Of a DNA stretch of 64,000 nucleotides, positions 49,778 through 61,389 are shown one piece after another. The notes under the pieces are model-generated. The model had not been told where the DNA came from, made no database searches, and saw only the letters and a list, made by a program, of their open reading frames with translations. The position numbers were made by a program, and so were the translations under genes. The stretch covers positions 72,978,841-73,042,840 of the forward strand of contig OX388349.1 of assembly GCA_947579665.1 (NCBI GenBank), read 5' to 3'. Source of the stretch: Sympetrum striolatum (Eukaryota; Arthropoda; Insecta; Odonata; Libellulidae). Position 1 is the first letter of the stretch, and every line of letters begins with the position of its first letter.

Positions 49778-49930
49778 CATCAGTAACAAGGGTGTCGACC
49801 CATTCGTATTTTGGTTCATAGAAACAATGTTTAGGCACGAGCGTATTTGAAAAGAATTTATACCCAAAACAAAGTCGAGTGTAGGCACGTGTAAACACCA
49901 ATGATGGGAAAAGTACTTCTTCGTAGGAAA
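49778..49930 (-). CDS. Candidate exon ending in a consensus donor
   Basis: On the minus strand, ACTGATG/GTAAGT is a consensus splice donor after 49,778. Two frames are open upstream. One ends in phase 1 with YEPKYEWVDTLVTD and would join in frame to the candidate terminal exon at 38,399. The other ends in phase 0 (NGSTPLLLM). The acceptor is unclear (AG at AACGAAG or AAGAAG without a strong pyrimidine tract). The protein is not recognised. It might instead be the first, partly untranslated exon of a gene starting in the pyrimidine-rich region near 50 kb. Confidence 0.27.
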
Positions 49931-50129
49931 TTCAATTATACCTCCAGCGTAGCACAAATATTTCAACAATACTTTGCAGCAGAGTCAACAGCCATCCCTC
50001 TTTTCCTTCGCCCCTTCCCTCCCAAGAGAAGAAAAGTTCGGTTTCAGGGTGAAAAATGTAGTTAGAACTGCCTCTCGATGCGATCAGAGCGCGAGGTTAT
50101 GCGATTATGCCCTCTCTCTCAATCTTCCT

Positions 50130-52567
50130 TGAGTATCGTCCGACAATCGCCGGCAGAAGACAAAGGATTCAGTTCTTTTTTTTTTTCCCATTCAAAATGG
50201 ACATAAGAAAGTTTTGCGGCGATTGTATTGCAAATACACCCAAGTAGTGGCCTAGCGAGGGGGGGGGTTTAGGGGTTCAAGCCCCCCTTCAAGTCCTATG
50301 ACTTGACTCTGTGCATTTTCTGCTGAGGAGTAAAAAACCCCAATCATTTGCTTGATAAATTCAGCGAAAGCTTTGCATGCCAGTAAATATGGCTCCGATT
50401 ACAGGTAAGTTGATGTTTTCGGTAGCAGAGCAGGCCTAGAGCCGACATCGATATCAATGGGACGCTACGAGTGTTCCGCACACAATGTTCAATGCATGAA
50501 CTTCTTAACCATATCCTTTTGTTAGATGACTCACACCATAAGATAAGACTCCCATGAGAAGAATTCAAAAGTGCTGATTCGTTTACTCTTCGTAAAAACA
50601 CAAGGGAACATTCGAGAAGTAATTCGAAAACCCTGAAAACAGAGATTAAGATTACGTTTGAGAGACAAACAGGTTGATAAAATGCTCAGTTAGATCTGTT
50701 GCATGATTTCATAAGATACAGATGGACATCCGAAAATTTTTTCACAGTCCGCTAATAGCTCGAGGGCTCTATCGGGAAAACGTAAGTTAATGTCTATGTA
50801 GTTTTTGTAAAATGACCATTATTAGTTGCATAAATAAGGATTGACTTATTTTAGGGCTGTTATCGGAGGGCACATCTCAAGATGAGTTTAGCGACAATTC
50901 CAAAGGAACTGGTTCCTTTGTTAAGCATTCTGGATGAATAAAAGTCTGTACAGTAGACTCTTCATTACTGGGGATGATATAAAATATACTGATCCTTATT
51001 TTATAATTACCCGTTAATTTGCTGTATAGTTACGAAAATAATTCAATAACCGGGTTTCCGTAGAAATTTGTAAAAGTGTTGGAGCAATACAAGATATCAG
51101 TAGAAATTAATTTTTGATGATATTATTAATAATATACCACTTTGGCAGCAAATCAGTCAGCTGAAAGGTATTGTGCGCGTAAGTTACGCACATATTTATC
51201 GGAACTGTGACTTGATGACTTGAAATAAATTTGAGAAACTGTTAAAACTGTGACTTAAATTCTTCAGCTTCCTTTTCGATGCAGCCAATTTTTTCTCTTG
51301 TGATAGAATCCCACAAATCTCATATCTGGTTATGCAATGCCCATCCAAAATTTCAATTCGTGGAAAAGTTTTGTATCATCTCTCTGCTGGTTAAACCACC
51401 TATTACTTAGTCTAAATAAATGTAAGTTGATGTCTTCATTTTTTCCACCTTGGTATATAACTTGATTTCTGAAAAAATTCAATTATAACATCAACTATAA
51501 TCAAGAGTCTACAGAATATTTTAATGCAGCCGAATTTGTACTCTCCGGTATGTGACGCATTTAATTGAATACTTGGCTAATAAATAAATAACGAAATCAG
51601 GCTTAATTGTAAGCCTACCAGAAAATTTCATCTGATATAAATGATTTTTTGTTTCTTAGAAGAGGAGGTAATTTAAATAGCAACGGATGAAGTCATTCCT
51701 AAGAAAGCTGCTGATGGTATAGTCTAATAACGAAAGATGTTCTAATAAGGATGGGTGCACCAATGTGGTGATTTATTGAGACGTTTTATATCGCTTGTCA
51801 AATAACCGTAACTATTCCTTTTCACGCTTGGCAACCTCTTGGAAGAAAGAACCCTCAAATACTTGGGAAGTATATATCTACAGCATCAAAATACTTAAGC
51901 ATCGAAAAAAATAATTTTTAATAGAAATTGGACGTAACCAAACTAGAAATCCAAACAAAACTTATGATAAGTTTCCAATAGTTTGATTATGTAAGCTACT
52001 ATCTTGGAAAGTTTAATGAGTTGGCCATATAAGCGTTAAACTCCTCTAGTTTTCAATACATTTAGTTTTTGAAAGATTTGACATATTTGTAGTAAGAAGC
52101 GGGCGTGAATAAACTAGCCCCTGTAAGTTAGGCATTTTTCATTTAATCAGGCAGCTTGCCCCCCCCCTAGCCCAGTGGCTGGCGACGCCCTTGATCAGTA
52201 ATACTTGAAAAAGTGAACATGGTCATTTCTGTATCTGCATTCGAATCGAAAACTGAATCACTCAATTGGCCCAACTATCGATGATATCAATATTTTGCGG
52301 GATTTTAAAAATGTATCATTTGTATAAAAACTAAAGCACTTCATCTCTTCATTGACGGTTGTCTTCTGAAAAACAAAAAAAAATCGATTTTGTGGATATT
52401 CAAAGGCAAATTACATTGTAATTGACTAAAATCTAATTGGCAATTAAAATCGTTTCTTATGTGTCAAGAATATGTTCAAGAAGTATTCAATGTAGTTGTG
52501 CAATGTTTTGATATATCGTGGGTCTTTTTGTTGAAAACTTTCCAGAAGTAACACAAAATAACAGTAC
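50130..52567. other. AT-rich unique sequence with two G/C-run transposon-like edges
   Basis: TAGTGGCCTAGCGAGGGGGG at about 50,245 and CCCCCCCTAGCCCAGTGGCTG at about 52,155 both resemble ends of hAT-like elements (G-run just inside a GGCGT/GGCCT terminus). They face each other, but I could not match an 8-bp target duplication, so they may come from two different insertions. No coding sequence is visible between them. A plus-strand ATTACAG/GTAAGT near 50,404 is an isolated donor. Confidence 0.35.
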
Positions 52568-52618
52568 CTCTTCATGGAAGCTCGTAAATTGCGCTCCAGA
52601 CTTCTTAGATAGTCGTAA
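52568..52618 (-). CDS. Candidate internal exon, 51 bp
   Basis: On the minus strand a very good acceptor (TTTTTACTCTCTACTATATTTCCCAG written in two parts: TTTTTACTCTCTACT and ATATTTCCCAG) precedes 51 bp closed by GAAGAG/GTACTG. Phase 0-0 gives LRLSKKSGAQFTSFHEE. Phase 2-2 gives YDYLRSLERNLRASMK, which looks more protein-like. Both frames are open, so the reading is undecided. It lies on the same strand as the 63-kb first exon and preserves phase. Confidence 0.28.
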
Positions 52619-52639
52619 CTGGGAAATATAGTAGAGAGT

Positions 52640-55240
52640 AAAAATCTCTCACCAGAATTTCCACAACGAAGAGAACAAACTTGTGATCTCTCTTGATTTA
52701 CTTTTGATGAAATCTAAAAGAGGAGGAACGAAAAAAAAACTGATTCAGCTATGACTTCAGAATCGTAAAGTAGAAACAAAGGTATAGGCATCAAATGTAA
52801 GTAGGACAATAGCGTTTCAAAGAAAGAACATAGTTCGTAAGGTGAAATTGGAACTAAAGGAAGCGGCATTTCCAAAACGTAGAAACAATGATCATGATAA
52901 ATGCGCTAATATACCCAACGAATAACAACAAAACTAATTTTTCCTCATAAAACATTGTTCAAGGAAAGGAAATGAATACAGAAAAGATCGTTGGGATACC
53001 TGCGAATGGCGCCCACCTGCAAGGCAGGGCCAAATGCCTGACAAATTACTTATGCTCTCAAACTTGGGCAGTCATTTGTGTTTCAAGTGGCTTCTATTCA
53101 TAAGCCCAAAATTCGCAAATGGAAATAAGGAAAATATATCATCCGATATAGCATATATTGTTGTAATATTATTTTTTTTTAATCATTACCTAGAAGCAAA
53201 CAGTAAGAATAGTTTAGAAATTAACTAAAGTTAATGTCAATTGCCATATTTACATTGCTGCTAGACTAGAATATTGATTTAGAAGTGCAAATTGGGTACT
53301 CAAAAAGCATCTTTAACGATCAATAGAATCCCCAAATATTAGTTCCTTATTTTATAATTATAATTGTGGAAAAAAGTGTGAATTTTAAATCCATCCTCCA
53401 GTGTGTGAGATACGTCTTTTTCATCTGACGAGTAACAGTGGGGACTAAACTTCACCACCCAAATCGTAGATACATGTCAAGCTCTGTTTGTCTGGTACCT
53501 GGAAAACCTGATTACAGGCTCAGCATTTTGGGATTCCAGATCCGACAGAATCATAAAAATGCGAAATATATTTGAAGTGCCTATTTTGAAATATTTAGTG
53601 CCTATTTCTTAATTTTTAGGTCCTAAATGTCCTCAGCTTAGATATGACCTACTATTGAGAAGTTCATTGACCTCAATCAGCTGATTTCCCCTTCGATGCT
53701 TGCCAACCGGCATCTCCTTTGGGACTTGCTGATTGCATAATCTATAGGATACTAAATATTTAACACTGGAAAAACCGCGAAAAAAATTCTATAACGGTCT
53801 TCCGGAAACAATTATCAAACTACTCTGCTTTTTTTTGCCCATCTCCCAATGGAAGGTTTTGTAAATAAAGCTTTGCTTTGCTGATAGCCATTATGTTTAC
53901 ATCCTTCCCCGAAAACAACGTTGTTAAACTTCGTAAGGTAACCGATAAGTTGAACAACCAAAAGATATCTCTTAAAAAACACTTTTGCATTAGCCGTAGT
54001 ATTTCGGTCATGAAGGAATCATTCCTTCCAATAAATCAAAGTTACGAGACATGGGCAGTCAGAGAAATGGTAATACGCAAGAATGCATTACACCAAGAAT
54101 AAACAGCGATTTTGAAAGACGTACATATTCTGTGCTAAACTTCTGAACGTTGCCAAAGGAACGAAATTTGGATATTTATAAATATAAATATTTATGAATA
54201 AAATTTATATATTTGAAAAATGAACTTGGAGAGGAATATTTCGGTATCTTGTAAATTCTGACAAATGATTCGCTCCCTTGAATATCTTAACAGTCATGAC
54301 AGTACGTTAAAATATTAAAAGGAGAGCAGCATTAGTTAAACAGTAAGTTTAACGGCAGTAGATGTAATTTACCGATCCTAGCGTGTTTCGAGGTCATTCT
54401 ACTAAAAACAGTGTTTAAAAGCAATTCCCGCACTCCCTCGCTCGTCACTGCTTGCCCCGCCGCTTACGCCCGCCCGCTAGTATAGAGAATTATAAAAATG
54501 TTCACACTTCTTTAAAAATACAAAATTAATTGATTAACTTAAATGCTAGAATTGCTTATTTAAGAATTGCATGTTTCCAAAATATTCTTTTTTATTTCCT
54601 TGTCGTAATCTTTAATTTTCTTTCTTGTGAAATATCATCAAAAGTTTTCCATAAATTTATTCCTTTCAGCTTGAAAATATTATTTACTAGGGCAAGTAAT
54701 GCTTGCATAGGTTTCAACGGACGCATTTTATTTAGTTGAAAATATTTTCAATACTAGTTTTTGCATTCGCCAACTCACCATTTTCAGATTCACAAAAAAT
54801 TGTCAATTTATCTACTCTGTTTAAAATATTTTTTGCTTTTTCACAAGAGTACGCGGACTTATTGGTATGAATTTTAGAATACTTAAAAGTAATTTTGCAT
54901 TTTATCAATCAGCAAGGTTATGAAAAACGAGAAAAAATTCTGAATTACTGGAGATAGTACGCTCATTTTATGTTGATAATTTGTGAACAGTTCTTCCGAA
55001 TAATTTAACTAATTTTTAAAAATTCACGCAAGTGCAAAGATGATGGATCTCGGGCTCTTATAGATAAACTTATTCACCGATAGAAATGATTAAGTGGAAT
55101 AAGGGATTCTCTTTTGAAATAATTTTTCAACACACATGCGCTCCTAGAATCCGCTGATTATGCAGTACTTGTAACTTCTGCTGACCAAAGACGATATCAA
55201 ATGCTCTCCTTTAAACATAATCTCATGAAAATGATGTAAA
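52640..55240. other. AT-rich unique sequence, no supported feature
   Basis: Only short chance frames are present. A GC-rich patch at 54,425-54,480 (CTCGCTCGTCACTGCTTGCC) has no recognisable partner. The stretch around 54,170-54,215 is an AT-only near-palindromic tract. Confidence 0.4.
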
Positions 55241-55647
55241 AGAATACCTTATAATGAGTTGGTGAGAAAATTTACCTAGGGCCATACGAGTTAGAGTAAG
55301 GAAACTAGGGGTAGCGTTAGTACTCCCCCTCACGCGTTGAAATTATGCTTGAATAGGAAGAAACGTTTGTAATGAAGGGTAGTGGGGGTAAATAATTTAA
55401 ATAGAACTAAATGAGGGGAACTTTCTCATTTACTCCTACGCTTCGTCATTGAATACTTGGTGTGACTTTGCTTCATTCTTCCGTTTCAAGGTTTTGGAGT
55501 TATTCTTCCAGTTTGGAATTATTTCCTCTAAGAAGAAATACAGTTAAGTATTAACAGTTTAAACAGAAATCTGAGTAAGTATCAGTTTATATACTTTTGA
55601 GTTATTCCCTAGTATTATTTTTTAACAATTTTTTCAAAAATTTTAGG

Positions 55648-56992
55648 ATGGAGTACAGTCAGTTGAACCCTCAAGTAGGCGGTGACCATTCGATTGTTGA
55701 GATTGACAGGGCTATAAAGGGTCGACTGAAAACCTACTGGGTGGTGAGTGAAGCGCATAGAGACCTTATATCATTTCTAAATTATACTTCCGATCTTTTA
55801 ATTCCGAGGATAAGGGATGAGCTAAGTAATTCTGCCCTTAAAATTAATATTGTGGTTAAGGCAAACTTTGAGAGGGGTGAGGAGACGATAGAACGAGCAT
55901 TTAAAACGAGAATTGTTAGGGTTTTGCTAGCCGATGACATTGGGGAAATTTTAGAAAGTTTATTTGGAAAATTACTTAAGGAAAAATCCGAGATGCAGGT
56001 GAAGGGATCAGGATGGGCACTGAGTAAAATCTTGGGTTTAGAACTCCGAATTAATCGTTACACTCTGTTACGCGGATCAACCTTTACTGAGTTACCACCC
56101 AAGATCGCAAGCAGAAAATCCCTTATAACTGTTAGGAATGACAATCAGTTTTGTTTTAAATACGCGGTTTGGGGAACGAACAAACATAAAGACCCTCAAC
56201 GAGTCTACAAATATAATACGGATGAATTCGACAATGGGTACATTGGGATTGTATTGAATACCCAGTCAAACTCTCCGATATTCCTAAATTCGAGCGAACA
56301 AATAAAATTTCTATTAATGTTTTCGGGCTAGACGAAAAAAACAATGTCTATCCAATAAAAATTGTAGATACCGAACTCGCAGATCATCGTGACCTATTAT
56401 ATATTACAAATGACAACACGGATCATTATTGCTGGATTAAAAACTTTGAGAGTCTAATCCATCTTCAGATAACAAAAAAATGTCGTAGAATTTACATTTG
56501 TAAACGATGCTTCATGCATTATCATGATGAAAAACATTAGAGACGCATACAGCGAACTGCAATAGTAAAAAACCTGCGAGAATTGAGCTTCCTACCGAGG
56601 GGGAAGAGATATTAAAATTTACCAAACTCGGGCATTCATTTCCAGTTCCGTATGAAATATATGCAGACTTAGAATGTATTCTCCAAGGTATCAGCACTTG
56701 TGAATCTTTACCTAACGCATCCTACACGCACGCTATTCAGAAACACGAACCATTCAGCTTTTGCTATGTTCTCATAACGCCCAATGGATGTGAGGCACCA
56801 CAGCTTTACCGAGGTCCCAATACCGCACAGGTCTTTATGCAGAAAATGAAAGAGGAAGCAGAGATAGTATTCAAGTTGTATAAAAACGTTGTACCAATGG
56901 AATCGCTTAGCCCTGAAGAAGAGGCAAATTTTAAGAATGCATTGTCTTGTCATATTTGTGTTAAAGAGTTGAAATTTTTAGGCTGGATGTAA
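55648..56992 (+). pseudogene. Protein-primed DNA polymerase B (Polinton/adintovirus-like), N-terminal fragment
   Basis: Family role: replication polymerase of Polinton/Maverick-type elements and related viruses. The start at 55,648 follows a splice-acceptor-like CAAAAATTTTAG. Order: an N-terminal conserved region; GSGWALSKILGLELRINRYT with a LLRGS segment; a region with HYCWIKNFESL (near residue 260); a Cys-x2-Cys zinc-finger half (CKRC) with its His/Cys half about 15 residues on; then the 3'-5' exonuclease motif I (YADLECIL, near residue 340); and a CHIC segment where the match ends. Breaks: a 5-bp insertion near 56,251, loss of one A near 56,528, and truncation after about 56,975. The polymerase palm domain is absent. 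Confidence 0.72.
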
Positions 56993-56999
56993 GTTAAGA

Positions 57000-57640
57000 A
57001 TGGTTTATTAATAACAAAAAGTTATAATATCATTTGTAGGACCCAAGCTTAACACGATTCAAAAACATAATTTTAAACTACACTTTTACAGGTTGTTGAC
57101 AGTGATAACGATTAATTTTGCAATAATGCAAATATTACTAATCGTATGTCATAGTCGAAAACTGCTAAACTAGAAGTTTCATAAAAAAATCGAAAAATTA
57201 TTTATGAGCTATATTTTGACTTCTTTTCGAAAGGAATGATATTAATTTTCATTATTTTCCTACGGCATTTGAAACATAGAGTGACTTTGTTATTAAAATC
57301 AATATAATAAACCCTTTTTACAATAATAAGTTACTTATAAATAGGAAAAATATCAAAGTTAATGCAATATTGGTACATAATTGTTTAAAAAATGTTTTAA
57401 TTATTATAAATAGAAAAAGATATTTGGTTAAAAAAGTAAACATTTATTTTTTTAACCCACCTTCCTAGGTAAAGTAGACTTTTGCTAAATATAGTATAAG
57501 TATGATACTGAATTATATCTCAACGAATGGTAATGTTACAGCTTACCTAGGGATATATTAATTTTTAATTAAAAAAAGGTTCACATTTTTCTGGAGATGC
57601 AGCATTAATGTCAATGTTTAATAACAAATACCAATTATCC
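57000..57640. other. AT-rich unique sequence, nothing seen
   Basis: Sequence after the polymerase fragment; no continuation of the polymerase in any frame, no terminal repeat recognised. Confidence 0.4.
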
Positions 57641-58022
57641 TCGAGAGATGGCATTAGCGGCGAAGATTGTAAAAACAAAAGTTCCAATTTTCCTCAAGAG
57701 ATGGCATTAGTGGCAAAGTTTATAAACAAAAGTTCAAAATTTCCTCAAGAGATGGCATTAGTGGCGACGTTTATGACCAAAAGTTCTGATTTCCCTCAAG
57801 AGATGGCACTAGTGTCGAAGTTTATGACCAAGAGTTCTAATTTCCCTCAAGAGATGGCACTAGTGTCGAAGTTTATGACCAAAAGTTCCAATATTATTCA
57901 AGAGATGGCATTAGTGTGGAAGTTTATAACCAAAAGTTCCAATTTTCCTCAAGAGTTGGCACTAGTGGCGAAGTTTATAAACAAAAGCTCCAATTTCCCT
58001 CAAGAGATGGCACTAGTGTGCC
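57641..58022 (+). repeat. Minisatellite, 51-bp unit, about 8 copies
   Basis: Units contain CAAGAGATGGCATTAGTGG followed by AAGTTTAT and AACAAAAGTTCCAATTT. As 51 bp is 17 codons, a frame stays open through copies 2-8 (NKSSNFPQEMALV repeated), while the first copy is out of frame. No start context, signal peptide or neighbouring exon supports translation, so I call it a minisatellite rather than a gene. Confidence 0.85.
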
Positions 58023-58049
58023 TTAATACTAGTATTAAAAATAATTAAA

Positions 58050-58976
58050 AAAGACAGAGTAGGGTGCGGGAAAAAATTTTTGCAACTGAAGATTGACCAA
58101 GAAAAAACACACACACGGGAAAACACCCACAGAGAAGGGAGGTGAAATAAACGGGGGTTATTTATAAATGCGACGTTTAGCAATTCGCAATTAAATGATT
58201 TTCAAAAGTTACGATAAGAATAGATTAAAATTGCGCATTGCTGGAAAAAATTACACATGTATAAAGGGTAGATTATGATCCAATTTGATGTAAATATCAT
58301 TGCCGCAAGTTGCAATGTATTGGAGAAATTAGATGATTAAATACAATGTGACGTCACCATTCTGCTGGTTGCGTACTCAATTTTGGTTTTGCATCGCTGC
58401 AAGTGCAATTGAAAATACTTGGAAGGAACAAATAAATAGGAAGTTAGTGCATTAAATTGACTACAAACATTAAAAACCATGTTTCTACGTAGCAAAGTTA
58501 CGAGGAAAATAATTAATATAGTTCTCCATCGCTAAAGTATGCATTTGATAACATCGACCTAATTCATATGTTTCCTTTTTTTAAATAAAAAAGTTATTTC
58601 TATTAAATTATTTACTTTTATCAATTAATTGTTATATTGTTTATTGATATTGTTATAATTACATTATGAAACATTTTTAAATTTTTGGTTCGATGTTCTA
58701 AGATAGTAAGGTGATTTTAGAAGTATTTTTTATACTGATTTCAAATCTGATTCTAGTTTTCTGTATAATGTAAGGTTTTTATACAATTCAATATTGAAGT
58801 TTTGAAAAAAAATGAAATTTTTAACCTGGAAAATAATTATTTGAGTTTGATTTAAAAATTGTGTATTTTTAACTCTGTATAAAATTAGAATCATGCAACG
58901 CAATACAGTAGAAAATAGTATATACTGACTGAAAAATGCTATAATTATTATGAAAACACAAGACCTACATGACAAT
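58050..58976. other. AT-rich unique sequence, nothing seen
   Basis: An ACACACAC tract near 58,108 and plain AT-rich DNA; no gene, RNA or repeat structure supported. Confidence 0.4.
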
Positions 58977-59412
58977 TTAATTCCTCTTCTTCACTGATTT
59001 CACTGCTTCAACGTCTTCCTGACGAGGGTTGAAACTTCTCTTCCTTGATTGTCTCCCTTCAACATTTCTGTCTCTTTTTAGCATTAAACAGTAGTCAGCC
59101 ATCATATTTGTATTCCACCTTCCCTGGTATCTCTTTTCCATGTCCTTTATGTCCGGGTGGTAACGTTCTCCTTGTTCTTCACTGACATCACCGAGGTTTG
59201 CAGGGAAAAAGTCAATAATATAGTGAATATGTAAATAATATAGTAATATGTGAATGCAGAAAGTGAAGCATGACACTCATGTTAAATCCTAATTCCTTGA
59301 AACTCTGCAACATTTTTTTAAACATGGTTTTGTACTTTGGGTGTTTTTTGTTGCTTAAAAAGTTGGACACTACCTCTTTAAACGAAACCCAGGCCCTTTT
59401 TTCCACTTCCAA
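58977..59412 (-). pseudogene. Remnant of a multicopy arthropod protein of unknown function
   Basis: The C-terminal half of a family I know only as repetitive, uncharacterised predicted proteins in arthropod genomes. Motifs in order: EVEKRAWVSFKEVVSNFL, LGFNMSVMLHFLHSH, then DFFPANLGDVSEEQGERYH, MEKRYQGRW and MADYCLMLKRD. An AT-only insertion of about 31 bp after HFLHSH (near 59,225-59,255) shifts the frame. A basic C-terminal tail (SRKRSF, KSVKKRN) ends at TAA 58,979-58,977. Upstream it is joined in frame to a piece of polymerase B. No catalytic motif is recognisable; it is probably transposon-borne. Confidence 0.6.
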
Positions 59413-59415
59413 TTG

Positions 59416-59531
59416 GTAAAGCTGTGGTGCTTCACATCCATTGGGCGTTATGAGAACATAGCAAAAGCTGAATGGTTCGTGTTTCTGAATAGCGTGCGTG
59501 TAGGATGCGTTAGGTAAAGATTCACAAGTGC
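59416..59531 (-). pseudogene. Inverted copy of a polymerase B segment, fused to the unknown-protein remnant
   Basis: About 116 bp match 56,696-56,812 in opposite orientation with one difference seen (GATGTGAAGCACC versus GATGTGAGGCACC). The minus-strand frame is the polymerase frame. It runs without a stop from TAC after a TAA into TTGGAAGTGGAAAAAAGG, the start of the neighbouring remnant, giving an in-frame chimera of about 38 polymerase codons and the unknown domain. No start codon is visible. Confidence 0.75.
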
Positions 59532-59539
59532 TGTATTAG

Positions 59540-60180
59540 CAAGTAAAAGGATGCTAAACGATTTTTCTATAAATAGAAAAAATTTAGAACCTTGCCATCC
59601 AATAATTATGACTTCAGTTAGTTCATGGCACCATGTTGGTGTGAATGTACTTGAAATAAATGTTGACACCAACTTACAAGTCCATCAATGGATGCCTAAA
59701 AGGAATACATTGTTGTAAGAGCTTGTTTCTCCATATGTATTTCTAAATAACTAATAAGGAATCCAATGCTGACAAATCAATCATCCAATCAGAATATGCA
59801 TTACTCTCATGAAATAATAAAAATGTAACATAAAAAGAATAGCATCCTAGAAGAATCTGAGCTCATTTCTCAAAAAGCAAATTCAACGCAAGGACTATTC
59901 TACCAATTTGCTGAAAGTGAAATGAGTGAAAAATGTGACTAAAATATAAATGAGATAGTAGAGCAATAGCTTTTATTACCATTACTCATAATTAGACTGG
60001 CTGGATAATACCTGATGGATGGATGGAAATTGAGTAATTCTAATGAAATAAAGAGAAAGAGTGAAGTACTAAAAGAGACAATTAAGGTGTTAAAAGATAA
60101 ACACATCAGAAACATCTGAAGTGAGAAGATTAAAAGTTTGTAGCACAGTACACAAGAGAATTTTTACTTTCTCCCAATAT
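59540..60180. other. AT-rich unique sequence, nothing seen
   Basis: No coding, repeat or RNA feature supported; a chance frame overlaps the polymerase copy in another frame. Confidence 0.4.
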
Positions 60181-60187
60181 GTAGTAG

Positions 60188-60786
60188 AGAAAGTATTGTA
60201 TTCACAAAAACTTTCAACCTCCAGATTTCAACGGAAATAAATGTTTTGGGGCCCATAGAGTTCGTTTTCGCTATTTTCCCGAACATGTCTGTGTGTGTGT
60301 GTGTGTGTGTCTGTCTGTGTATGAAACACTTTTTCGTAACACTGATTGTTTAGGAGTTATTCTTGAATAATGGTTAACCAGAAGTTGTTGTTTATCCAGA
60401 AATGGACGTTTTTCATAAATATCTCAGTCAAAATGCAATTTATGTATATACAATTACATACAAAAGTTATAGATAATGTATATTACTACATCTTTTGTTT
60501 GAAACATTTTTTTGTAACACTGATTTTTTAGGAGTTATTAGTGAATACTAGCTAACTGTAAGTTGCTTTTTATCCAAAAATTTAGTTTTTTTAAATAACT
60601 GATAGAATGTGATGTATTTATATACAATTTGTATAAAAGTTATATACAATGTATTTTACTACAATTTTTATTTAAAACATTTTTCTGTAACACTCATTGT
60701 TTTGGAGTAATTTATACATTACCGGCATAGGCTTCTGTTTTCAATAAATATGGAGAAAGTCATGTGTTGGCCACATCAGATTTTTA
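60188..60786 (+). mobile_element. Dispersed non-coding repeat, copy C
   Basis: Begins AGAGAAAGTATTGTATTC, like the segment at 26,996 in copy A, with the shared GAGATTTCAACGGAAATA, then the TG run, and ends GGAGAAAGTCATGTG followed by TTGGCCACATCAGATTTTT. Between these lie about three diverged units of roughly 178 bp marked by GTAACACTGATT and TTTAGGAGTTATT. The internal unit therefore differs in length from the 316-bp unit of copies A and B. It lies in unique DNA, not satellite, so the family is dispersed. Confidence 0.7.
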
Positions 60787-60789
60787 ATT

Positions 60790-61320
60790 TTCAAGTCACA
60801 ATAGCTTAGAGATCCTTATGATTATGAGTATGACTTAGAATGACAGATTATTGTTAGAATTGAATCACTCTTCAATAACCATTATAATTTAAGAGTAGAA
60901 ATATTACAATTATTATTATGATAGAATTATTACCAGAGGAGGATATTTCAAAAATATATTTAAAGAGGGCTTAATAGAATCACTTACTGTGTAAAACCAA
61001 TTTGTACGGTGATTGAGGATTTATTTTCAAGTTTGATCAATAAACATAGTGCACAAACATATCCTTTGTGTAGATAAATAATGAGTAAGCAAAAAGCAAT
61101 TCACTCATTGTAATTTGAGGAATGCTCTTGTAACTGACAAAGCAATATAATACATCTATGTCCCAGAAACACCTTGCCATAAAATAATGGACTCTTTTAA
61201 TATACAATAAGATTGACAGAATTTTAGTAATATGGTTAGCATTCACTCGTTATCACTTAACATGAGAGTTACATGATCGGACCCCAGAAAAGCAACAAGA
61301 GATAATAACAAAAATGTATA
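60790..61320. other. AT-rich unique sequence, nothing seen
   Basis: Between repeat copy C and LINE 3. No supported feature. Confidence 0.4.
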
Positions 61321-61389
61321 CATAGAGAGAGGAAATGCGGTTTAATTATAGGAATATATAAGACGATACAATACAGTTTATGATTCTTA

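Noticed and set aside
57608..58048. 146-codon protein with repeated PQEMALV
   Set aside because: A minisatellite whose period is a multiple of three; the first unit is out of frame and there is no coding context.
59448..59672. 74-codon minus-strand frame
   Set aside because: It runs through the inverted polymerase segment in a different frame from the conserved one.
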